From Rhizobium sp. CIAT894 (lineage in GTDB: Bacteria; Pseudomonadota; Alphaproteobacteria; Rhizobiales; Rhizobiaceae): a stretch of DNA of 64,000 nt. A program made the translations under genes and the position numbers. Of this stretch, positions 37,290 to 45,101 are shown one piece after another. A model generated the notes under the pieces. The model did not search any database. It saw only the letters and a program-made list of their open reading frames with translations, and was not told where the DNA came from. Position 1 is the first letter of the stretch. Every line of letters begins with the position of its first letter. The stretch covers positions 248,001 through 312,000 of the forward strand of contig NZ_CP020950.1 in assembly GCF_000172795.2 (NCBI RefSeq). Reading direction: 5' to 3'.

Positions 37290-37790
37290 ATGATCGCGAA
37301 ACGATCCGCGACTGTCCTATCGGTATTGCCGCGGGATAGACGGGCGGACGAGGCGGGGCTGCGCAGCTCCTTCTGGCCTGATGCGCAGGACGTTCACGGA
37401 GCGTACACGGGCTCCGCCGAGGGATTCATTGAGTTCACGCTTGGTGTCTTCAAGACCGAACCGCGCAACATCCACCAGATCACCAACGTTCTGATTGAGT
37501 TTATCAGCCCGGCTGAAGCACCTGTCGAGAGCTACTTCACTGCGCTCCAACGAGGGCCGGACTGCGGCCGGATCAAACGTTGCCAGGTTTCTCCTATGTG
37601 GTCGATATTGCGACCATTTTCTGAAAAGGGAAGGGGAGTGGAGAATTGCCGACCGCACAGTGGTCTATGATTGGCTCGAGGAGCAGACACAGCAGGCGGC
37701 GTCGCCAGAGTTTGAGCGGTTCGGTTTCAGGCAGCCGATCGGAACATCGCATTCTAACGACCCGGTCTATACGCTCGGAAGCGGCAAAGA
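37290..37790 (+). pseudogene. NTF2/SnoaL-like protein, frameshifted
   Basis: Two frames combine into one SnoaL-like (NTF2-fold) protein. The first, 37290 to about 37555, has [20 protein letters not shown] and [12 protein letters not shown]. The second, about 37555-37790, has [20 protein letters not shown] and ADRTVVYDW, typical of the C-terminal half. The frame changes near 37555. Such proteins are small hydrolases, isomerases or dehydratase-like enzymes found next to short-chain dehydrogenases, and a decayed one follows here. Confidence 0.6.
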
Positions 37791-37954
37791 GCATGAAAAG
37801 CCGAGGCGGAATAGCGGCGCGTTCAGCTGGTGCCGAACTCTTCTTTTCCGGGACGTGGTGCTAACTTGCTGTCATCTGGCTCCTTTAGCGTTAGATCGCA
37901 TACGCCGGAGCAGGAGAAGCTAATCCATGAAGCAAGCAGACACCCGCCGTCATT

Positions 37955-38345
37955 ACACGCGCTGCAGGCGGGATTGGCCGCGCTCTGGTCGATGCCTTTG
38001 CGACAAACGGCGACATTGTCGTTGCCGTGGATCTTCCTGGAAGCGGAACGGTGCGGTGCGGCGTTGCCGCGCGGCCCTGCGATCTTCAATGTGGCCTCGC
38101 TGGGCGGGTTGCTGGGCGCCCCAGACGCAACGGCTACGCTGCCTGGAAGGGGCCTGATCTTGATCACGAAAAGTTTGGCATGCGAGTTGGCGTCGCGTCG
38201 AGTGGGCCTGACGGCCATAAGAGCTCGGCTATGTGCGCACGCCGATGGTCGAGAACTGGAACGCGCCGACGAGACGGATCTCGCCGCTATTCGCCGACGC
38301 GTGCCGATGGGGCCCATGGGCGCGTCCCGATGATGTCGACCGGAC
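37955..38345 (+). pseudogene. short-chain dehydrogenase/reductase, decayed
   Basis: Fragments in three frames follow the SDR order: AGGIGRALVDAFATNGDIVV (the Gly-rich NAD(P) motif and first strand), FNVASLGGLLGAP (the region of the catalytic Ser), GYAAWKG (a YxxxK-type active site), then ITKSLACELASRRVGLTAI and a VPMGPMGASR-type end. The middle of the protein is deleted and the frame changes several times. With the preceding NTF2-like relic it may be a former catabolic pair. Confidence 0.6.
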
Positions 38346-38399
38346 CTTGCGGTTTCCGGTCAGCTCGCACGTCGATCATTCATCGACATCGTGTCGGAC

Positions 38400-38760
38400 G
38401 GTCGCCTTGGGCTTGGCGACGGGTCCGGATACGAGCGATTCGAGTTCAAGCGCTTCGGTGTCGTTATTCATGAGGCGCCTGGGGAGTACCTGGGTGATCT
38501 TTTAGGGGCTCAACCAGAAGGTTTTCGAACCCGACGGCCATTATCAGAAGATACCCCCAACGGCGATATCGTTGCGGACCACCCAGAAGCCAGCCCCGCC
38601 AATCTGCATCGCGGCAGGATCGGAGTGCAGCATGAGGCGGGCCGTCGCAGAGAGTCGCAGCAATTATTGCAGTCTCTAATCTTCGCCTGCGTCCTCCCGT
38701 AATACAAGGGCGTATCAACTCAGCCGGCGGCGCAAAAAGTCCTCACGATGAGGCAAGCTT
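38400..38760. other. no gene assigned
   Basis: A plus-strand frame from 38391 (SDGRLGLGDGSGYERFEFKR) is open but unassigned. No other signal seen. Confidence 0.35.
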
Positions 38761-39648
38761 TTAGCCGCGGTTCAAATTGAGGTGTTCGAAGTACCAAGAC
38801 GGGTCATCATCGGATGAATCTGTCTCGACACTGGCGTCACTCGAATGCTCCTCGACACCTGCTTCATCGTCGCTAAGATACTCCACGGTTTTAGAGAGAT
38901 AACTCCAAGGTTTGTCGGCGCGCTGCCATCCACCCTTGCTATTCTTTGTCCACTTGTCGGGATGTTGCGTAGGGTCGAGCACCCAGCGATTTTCACCCAC
39001 ATTAACGAAACCCATCTGCTCTAGACGGGTTCCCATCTCCGGCGTAGCGGGACGTGACATGATCAACGGCTGTTCGCCGTCGAGTTGAAGTTGATGTTCG
39101 AGCAGAATATCGCCTGCGTTCTCGACAAGCGGATGAGTAACGCGAAGGTCTACAATCGACGTGATTCTTCTTCGACCGGGAAATAGTTCCCGCCACGGCT
39201 CGTTTTCGATGCTAAATCCATCCTCTGTTCTTAAAAGCCCAACGCTTCGTTCTCCCAGATCATAGCTGAAATATCGCGCGCTGGGCGTATCATTGTCGGT
39301 GCCGCCGTAGAGTCGAGCGATGGTAGCCGTACGCAGGGCTTTAGAGGACACGAAGGGCGAGTACTCTTGTGGATTGACGGAAATGTGCTTGATTTCATCA
39401 CCGTAAAATTCCCTTACTTTTCTGGCAAATGTCGATCTGTCGAGCACCTTAATTGGAGGTTCGGAAGAGAGCGAGTATGGTCGCGTTGGCGACGAAGGCG
39501 AAAGAGCATGGGGATCTGGCGTTGATCGGGACGGCATGCCCGTAAGCGTTTGTGCCCCGGTCATATTCTCGATCCACCCCGCCATGGCCCGGGTGCGATC
39601 ATCTTCCTCGGAAATGTTGTAGCGCAGCGATCGTTCTGAGTTATCCAT
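38761..39648 (-). CDS. putative type III effector, possibly with a GNAT-like domain
   Basis: A 295-aa protein with an aggagag ribosome binding site. Residues 1-65 are polar and rich in S, T and P and include AMAGWIENMTGAQTLTG, a motif shared with the NopD-like proteins and the LRR protein of this window. Residues about 70-230 form a folded domain whose order of strands (SVGLLRTEDGFSI, ITSIVDLRVTHPLVENAGDI, LLEHQLQLDGEQPLIM, LEQMGFVNVGENRWV) recalls GNAT acetyltransferases. I see no clear acetyl-CoA loop (R/Q-x-x-G-x-G/A), so this is tentative. The C-terminus is very acidic (DDEAGVEEHSSDASVETDSS). The gene is monocistronic; no tts box was recognised upstream. Confidence 0.7.
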   Translation of the reverse strand: MDNSERSLRYNISEEDDRTRAMAGWIENMTGAQTLTGMPSRSTPDPHALSPSSPTRPYSLSSEPPIKVLDRSTFARKVREFYGDEIKHISVNPQEYSPFVSSKALRTATIARLYGGTDNDTPSARYFSYDLGERSVGLLRTEDGFSIENEPWRELFPGRRRITSIVDLRVTHPLVENAGDILLEHQLQLDGEQPLIMSRPATPEMGTRLEQMGFVNVGENRWVLDPTQHPDKWTKNSKGGWQRADKPWSYLSKTVEYLSDDEAGVEEHSSDASVETDSSDDDPSWYFEHLNLNRG

Positions 39649-40080
39649 GGCGGTCTCTCCTGAGAGTGAAAGGTGTGATGAAGCGCATTCTTTTCAGTCG
39701 CTTCACATGGGAACGGTGCGCTCACATGTCCGGCCTATAAAGCGGATACGTGACTGCTAGACTCGATGAAGCGGGCGGTGCGCGTTGCATGCGCCGCTCC
39801 TGATCCCTTTACCTCAGCCCAAGCCTCGAGGATCCGCGAAAGCGTGGCTCCCTTCGCCAGACCATCGTCGAATCGGCTGACAGTCCGTCGGAGGTGTCTG
39901 CGCCGCGGCAGGGCTAAGATTAGCTTGAATGTTAGAGGCGTCTCGGAAAATTTACCGCCCCGCGGGCCTGTTCTGTTTTCACCGTTGTTGGTCTCCAATT
40001 GCAGATTACGCATATGCTAGTGCAACCGGACTGGTCGCCATCATGCAAAATCGATATTCTAAGATGCTTTGGAAAAGCGG
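39649..40080. other. no gene assigned; putative promoter region of the 38.8-kb effector gene
   Basis: No gene supported. This interval should contain the promoter of the minus-strand effector gene. Confidence 0.35.
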
Positions 40081-40171
40081 AGCCACGTGACCCCTTAGGT
40101 GGTGAAGGTGACCTGCCACTGCGAATTTCCTCCAGAATTGATTAGAGTCCGGCCCATCAAAGGACGGACGA

Positions 40172-40459
40172 ATGAAGAAGCAGAGGTTTACCGAAGAGCA
40201 GATAATTGCGGTACTGAAGGAGCAGGAGGCAGGCGCGAAGGCGGCCGACCTCTGCCGTAAGCACGGGATTTCGGAAGCGACGTTTTACAACTGGAAAGCC
40301 AAATACGGTGGTATGGAAGTGTCCGAGGCCAAGCGGCTGAAGGCGCTTGAGGACGAGAACGCCAGGCTGAAAAAGCTGCTGGCCGAACAGATGCTGGATG
40401 CGGCCGCGCTCCGCGAGCTTCTTGCAAAAAAAAATGGTAGGGCCTGCCGCCAAGCGTGA
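40172..40459 (+). CDS. IS3-family transposase OrfA
   Basis: A 95-aa DNA-binding subunit: KQRFTEEQIIAVLKEQEAGA, an HTH with CRKHGISEATFYNWKAKYGG, and a leucine zipper (LKALEDENARLKKLLAEQML). The 3' end crosses a 9-A tract (40426-40434). Family members normally shift by -1 into orfB at an A tract here. In this copy orfB lies in the +1 frame relative to orfA, and the protein ends in an unusual NGRACRQA tail, consistent with one inserted A. Confidence 0.85.
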   Translation: MKKQRFTEEQIIAVLKEQEAGAKAADLCRKHGISEATFYNWKAKYGGMEVSEAKRLKALEDENARLKKLLAEQMLDAAALRELLAKKNGRACRQA

Positions 40460-40677
40460 AGCCGTCACGCATCTGAAGGCCGTGATGGGTCTTTCGGAGC
40501 GGCGGGCCTGCCAGATCATATCCGCCGACCGCAAGACGGTGCGTTATCGGTCCTGCCGACCGCCGGAGGTGGCGCTGCGGGCAAAGCTGCGTGACCTTGC
40601 AAACGAGCGTCGGCGTTTCGGCTATCGGCGACTGTTCGTCCTGCTTCGACGGGAAGGAGAGCCGTCCGGCGTCAATA
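40420..40677 (+). pseudogene. IS3-family transposase OrfB, N-terminal fragment
   Basis: The frame MVGPAAKREAVTHLKAVMGL, then SERRACQIISADRKTVRYRS and RRRFGYRRLFVLLRREGEPS, is the N-terminal HTH_21 part of IS3-group OrfB. The DDE catalytic core is missing. The frame stays open into nopD1, producing one continuous ORF from 40398 to 44027. I treat this as accidental, because nopD has its own ribosome binding site and start. Confidence 0.8.
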
Positions 40678-40718
40678 GGATCGAGGTTCCAAATTTGATT
40701 TCCGGAGGACCGGCATCG

Positions 40719-43700
40719 ATGTACCCAAGACGGAACCAGCCGCGCGATGACGATTCTCGCGAAGTAAGTGAGTGGATCGAAGGCGTGACCGGAGCTTTCG
40801 ATACGGACGCCTGGATCCGGGAGTACAATTCACAGAGACGAGATGTGGAACAGGATCTGAGCGACTTGCGCCTCGGTTCGCACGACAGTGACGCCGGCGA
40901 CCGTGTGCCGCGTCGCAGATCCGTGGGCGGTTCGATGCGAGTGACGCCGCAGTCGTTGGCGCCGGAGAACTCGTTGAGCGGCGCCCGCCACAGCATAGAC
41001 GTCTCTCGGGCGGGCTCCAGCAGCTTGCGATTCGGCGGCTCGGGGAGCAAGACATCGAGCAATATGGCGGAGGCGGGCGAAGTCGCCGCGGCGCCGCAGG
41101 GCAAACGCCGCGGATTTACGTCGCGCATGGCGTCAGGGTTCAAGAAGGCGTTCGGATTGAGCAGCGGCAAGACGTCGTCGCGGAGTTCGGGGCAGCAAGA
41201 CGTCGATGCCGCAACGGAGACTCACGTGGTCTCAACCAAGGCTCGCGTCGGCGCCAAGCGTGGTCGCCCCGCCGACCGGGACATGCATCCCGATGACGAG
41301 ACCCGCATCAACCAGTTCGCGGAAGCAGTCCGAAACTACGAAATTCTACCCGACGGTAGCGTCGGCCGAGGGGACGGAAGGGTTCCCGAGGCTACCGTCG
41401 AGAACAATTTAGGGATTCTTAGGAGGTTCGCTCGTTGGCTCCGAGCAGAAAACAGAGATTCGATGGCTTCTCGGTTTTTAAACGATCCAGATTCGCTAGC
41501 CGGTGATATCGCGGATTACTGGGCAAACGGTGGGGACGATCGTAAGCGTCTTAACTCAGCACTGTCTCATTTCAGGAGGCTCTCGCCTGAGGGGCAAGAA
41601 CTCCAAGCCGTTGGACCTGGGCCGCGCCTGATGGGGCGCCGAATTCATGTTCCCTATCCCGACGACGCCCTCATTATTGATGCCTTGGCCAACGAAGAGC
41701 GGAGTAAGCTCCGACCGGTCTCGACTTCCAAGAGGAATGTTGTCTGGAATATGGCCAGCAATCAACGGAGGTTTAGCGATTGGCTCCAAAGGGAGGGCAG
41801 GGAGAGCATCGCCAGTCGCCTGACTGGCAGTGATCAGCAGCAACAGTCGTTAAAGGACGATTACAGTAACTTTACCAACGCTGAAGGAAAAAAAATAAGC
41901 GTGAGTTTCGATCGGCTGCGGCAGTATCTAGGCGCTGAGTCGCAGTTGAAACAGCATGATCCCCATCCCGACGACGCCCTCATTATTGATGCCTTGGCCA
42001 ACGAAGAGCGGAGTAAGCTCCGACCGGCCGCGACTTCCCGGAAAAATGCCAGTAACCAACGAAAATTTAGCGCTTGGCTCAAAAGGGAGGGCAGGGAGAG
42101 CATAGTCAGCCGACTCACGGGTACTGATGAGCAGCAACGGTCGTTGCAGGAGGATTTTAGGGCCTTTACCAAGGAGGAAGGAAAAAAAGTGGTCGTGAGT
42201 TTAGATCGGCTGCGGCAGTATCTAGGCGCCGAGTCCCAGTTGAAACAGCATAATCCTTATCCCGACGACGCCCTCATGATTGATAGCTTCACCAAGGAAG
42301 AGCTGAGCAAGCTCGGATCGGACTCGAGTTCCAAGCGGAAAAGCGTTTTGAATCTGGCCAGCAATAAACGGAGGTTTAGTGATTGGCTCCGAAAGAAGGG
42401 TCGGGGGAGCATAGCCAGTCGCCTGACTGGCAGTGATCAGCAGCAACGGTCGTTAAAGGACGATTTGAGGGCCTTTACCAAGGCTGAAGGAAAAAGAATA
42501 AACGTGAGTCTCGATCGGCTGCGGCAGTATCTAGGCGCTGAGTCGCAGTTGAAACAGCATAATCCTTATCCCGACGACGCCCTCATGATTGATAGCTTCG
42601 CCAACGAAGAGCTGAGCAAGCTCGGATCGGACTCGACTTCGCAGAGGATAGTCGTCTCGAAGCTGGTCAGCAATCAGCGAAAGTTTGGTGATTGGCTGCA
42701 AACCAGGGGTAGGGAGAGCATAGCGAGCCGGCTCAACGGCAGTGATCAGCAGCAATGGTCGTTGAAAAAAGATTACCAAGACTTCACCGAAGACATGGGA
42801 AAACACACTATCTCTTTCAAGCGGCTTCGGCAGTACCAGCAAGTCGTTGAGGCGAACGCAGCGTCGGGGTTGTCCCCTGAGCCGGCAAGTGGCCGCGAAC
42901 CGGCCGGTCTGGACGGCCGTTCGGATTCACGTGCCGAGTTCAGATCAACTTCGCCGCTGCAGCAGGTTGATCCACCGATCGAAAGCCGCAGCGGATTGTC
43001 GCTCGACCATACCGAATGGCTGGGCGACCAGCATATCCAGACGGATTATGAGCTGCTAATGCAGGACTTGCAGCGAAACGATCCGGATCTCGCAGCCAGG
43101 ACGCGGCTTATCGATCCCCTGATAGCCCATTATCATCTGCGCCTGGGCGATGAGAGCACCGCGCTGAGCGCTTTCCAGCGCATCGTTAATGATCAGAATG
43201 GAAGAGATACAGCCGACTTCCTGTTCCTTCCAGTGAGCGATGCCAGTGCTTCGGATCCTGATCACCGCGGCACCCATTGGTCGCTGCTACTCGTTGACCG
43301 TCGCAACCGCGAGGGGCCGGCTGCCTATCACTATGACTCCTTCCGGGGCCAGAACAACGAGTTTGCAGCAATGCTCGCACAAAGGTTGGGTACCCGTCTG
43401 GAGCCCGTCCGCATGACCCAACAGCGCAACGACTATGATTGCGGAGTCTTCGTGGTTGACGGCACGCGGGCGCTCGTTAGACGACTGGCACGAAGAGGCC
43501 GGCCAGCCGTGCTGCACCTCGACAACCTCGTCGCCGATCGGGAGCAACTCCAACGACGTCTGAGCCCCGCGCCCAACAGTGCTCGAGCGGGGGCTGCGGC
43601 GGCTGAACCGGAGTCCTCCACACAGATCGCCGATCCCGCAGAGTTTTGGCATGGAGTGGGTCAACCCGGCCAGCTTCCCGATAGCTGGAATACAGCGACC

Positions 43701-44027
43701 TTCCGGCAGGATTTGCCGTCAGCCGCCTATTCACCGGTGCAAAGCGTCAATCCGCCAGACGCACCATGGGAGCAAAGCTTGGGGGCATCGATCTTCGGCA
43801 CCCCACAGTACACGCTGCCTGTGGACGACTTGGGAGGAGCTGTCCCTCCGAGCTGGCAACACCGCAATCAACCGGCACAGGCTGGCCTTCGGCTTGCGAT
43901 GTCCTGGCTTGAGTTGCTGCCGAGCGCGGACAAACCCCAGACCAGCATCACTATCCATGGTGTGCCCTACACGGCCACTCTGGGGCCATCAGGCATGGAG
44001 AACGACATTTACCTTTTCCTGCAATAG
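40719..44027 (+). CDS. nopD: NopD-like SUMO-protease type III effector, copy 1 (1102 aa)
   Basis: Starts MYPRRNQPRDDDSREVSEWI after a ccggagga ribosome binding site; the larger open frame upstream is IS sequence. Domains: a polar N-terminus with WIEGVTGAFDTDAW; a basic segment unique to this copy (GKRRGFTSRMASGFKKAFG); one diverged and four canonical helical repeats of 103 aa (residues about 190-710); a linker; and a C-terminal C48 (Ulp1/XopD-like) cysteine protease. Catalytic residues are visible: His853 (GTHWSLLLVD), Asp873 (AYHYDSF), Gln901-902 and Cys908 (QQRNDYDCGVFV). NopD and XopD relatives remove SUMO in host nuclei and affect nodulation. The protease is identical or nearly so in all four copies. 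Confidence 0.9.
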   Translation: MYPRRNQPRDDDSREVSEWIEGVTGAFDTDAWIREYNSQRRDVEQDLSDLRLGSHDSDAGDRVPRRRSVGGSMRVTPQSLAPENSLSGARHSIDVSRAGSSSLRFGGSGSKTSSNMAEAGEVAAAPQGKRRGFTSRMASGFKKAFGLSSGKTSSRSSGQQDVDAATETHVVSTKARVGAKRGRPADRDMHPDDETRINQFAEAVRNYEILPDGSVGRGDGRVPEATVENNLGILRRFARWLRAENRDSMASRFLNDPDSLAGDIADYWANGGDDRKRLNSALSHFRRLSPEGQELQAVGPGPRLMGRRIHVPYPDDALIIDALANEERSKLRPVSTSKRNVVWNMASNQRRFSDWLQREGRESIASRLTGSDQQQQSLKDDYSNFTNAEGKKISVSFDRLRQYLGAESQLKQHDPHPDDALIIDALANEERSKLRPAATSRKNASNQRKFSAWLKREGRESIVSRLTGTDEQQRSLQEDFRAFTKEEGKKVVVSLDRLRQYLGAESQLKQHNPYPDDALMIDSFTKEELSKLGSDSSSKRKSVLNLASNKRRFSDWLRKKGRGSIASRLTGSDQQQRSLKDDLRAFTKAEGKRINVSLDRLRQYLGAESQLKQHNPYPDDALMIDSFANEELSKLGSDSTSQRIVVSKLVSNQRKFGDWLQTRGRESIASRLNGSDQQQWSLKKDYQDFTEDMGKHTISFKRLRQYQQVVEANAASGLSPEPASGREPAGLDGRSDSRAEFRSTSPLQQVDPPIESRSGLSLDHTEWLGDQHIQTDYELLMQDLQRNDPDLAARTRLIDPLIAHYHLRLGDESTALSAFQRIVNDQNGRDTADFLFLPVSDASASDPDHRGTHWSLLLVDRRNREGPAAYHYDSFRGQNNEFAAMLAQRLGTRLEPVRMTQQRNDYDCGVFVVDGTRALVRRLARRGRPAVLHLDNLVADREQLQRRLSPAPNSARAGAAAAEPESSTQIADPAEFWHGVGQPGQLPDSWNTATFRQDLPSAAYSPVQSVNPPDAPWEQSLGASIFGTPQYTLPVDDLGGAVPPSWQHRNQPAQAGLRLAMSWLELLPSADKPQTSITIHGVPYTATLGPSGMENDIYLFLQ
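41655..42843 (+). repeat. four 309-bp intragenic repeats in nopD copy 1
   Basis: Canonical units begin at (Y/H)PDDALxID and recur every 309 bp (41655, 41964 and onward). Each encodes ID-x-(L/F)-A-x-E-E, a variable STSxRK loop, NQRRFSDWLRKxGRxSI, SRLTGSDQQQ and LDRLRQYLGAESQLKQH. The last unit has a distinct end (DFTEDMGKHTISFKRLRQYQ). A diverged first unit precedes them. Confidence 0.9.
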
Positions 44028-45101
44028 GGTGGAGATGGATCGAGCAATAGATGCCAGTGGTTCTTGAAAAAGCACCAAACCGTTGAGAGAGAATCCGTTT
44101 TTACGCGGCCACGTGCAGCGCGCCAACCCAGATGAGACGATCCCCAGTGCCGGGGCAACATCGAATGTGCACGTCGTCCGTCTTCCTTCAAAACGTGACG
44201 TTTGGCCAGCATCCCAAGAGGCGACGGCTGTCGCATCTGAAGTGTAGACAGATACGGATGCGGGAAGAGCCTCGGGTGCGAAGGATGCTGGCGCGGTCGC
44301 TGAAGTGCTTAGTGCCGTCGATGACGGCCTATCCTTTGCGGGTTCTACTATGGCTTCAGGCCCGGACGACCCCCCCATGGCGCCGGATGCATTTCATGCG
44401 GCGATCATGAGCCAACGTGTGAGTTGGGTACTCGATGCCGACCCCGTATCCTGCAACTAATGCCTGCGGGCGGGTGCCGCGGTGGACCGACTTGTTCATC
44501 ACGCAACGATCATTCGAAATGAACGTTGAAAGCTATCGACGACGTTCCACCCATGGGGGTCAAACGCCGGCGCGGCAGGCCAGCCTCATTCGCGACAATC
44601 AAAGGCACCGCACAGTTTGTCGCGGAGCGGCAATCAGACCACGATGAAGCTCTTGCCAGCGACAATCAACATGATAACTTCATCCCGACCGCGACATAAG
44701 AATCTCATCCAGATTGTCGCGCGCGTCTCATCCTGATCGCCGCCCCATAGGTCGCATAACTATCAGGCGCGCAACGGGTTCTGTCAGCAGCTACACCGCA
44801 ATGGTTCCGTTGCCTGAGGCGGCGAAATCAGAAAGGCCGGCGGAAAGATTGGTTGGAATCGGAAATTCTGACGGCACCCTTCGCGCTGCATGTTCCACAC
44901 ATCACCCGAAACTGCTGGCGAGCCTCTCAAGCCATGTGCCGGCCTGATGGTCGAGTGCAGACGATTGTCGGCAAGCCGTCGCCATATGGTGTTCGGCCAT
45001 GCCTTGAGGGCATGATTGGATCTGGCTTTAGCATGCTGGGCGGCGGTCGGAAGGCATTAGGATCGAGGTTCCAAATTTGAATTTCCGGAGGACCGGCATC
45101 G
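44028..45101 (+). repeat. conserved spacer between nopD copies 1 and 2
   Basis: The first 430 bp after nopD1 recur after copies 2 and 3, and the next 640 bp recur before copies 2, 3 and (interrupted) 4. The downstream part carries on its minus strand a decayed coding stretch (SVYTSDATAVASWDAGQTSR, FEGRxxTCTFDVAP). The upstream part ends in aggatcgaggttccaaatttg and the nopD ribosome binding site. These spacers define a tandem amplicon of about 3.5-4.2 kb. Confidence 0.8.

Larger units (their letters stand above)
40100..40677 (+). mobile_element. IS3-family (IS407-like) element, right part deleted
   Basis: Contains a full orfA and the first 85-90 codons of orfB. The left end is probably in the ctgccactgcgaatttcctcc region. 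The element stops at about 40677 inside orfB (REGEPSGVNRI), where the sequence switches to the nopD leader gaggttccaaatttg seen before all four nopD copies. No right inverted repeat is present. The junction lies in or next to a shared aggatcg, suggesting recombination or deletion there. Confidence 0.7.

Noticed and set aside
40398..40718. NopD copy 1 starting at 40398 (1209 aa)
   Set aside because: The first 107 codons are IS3 OrfB. The conserved leader, ribosome binding site and MYPRRNQPRDDD start at 40719 match the other three copies.
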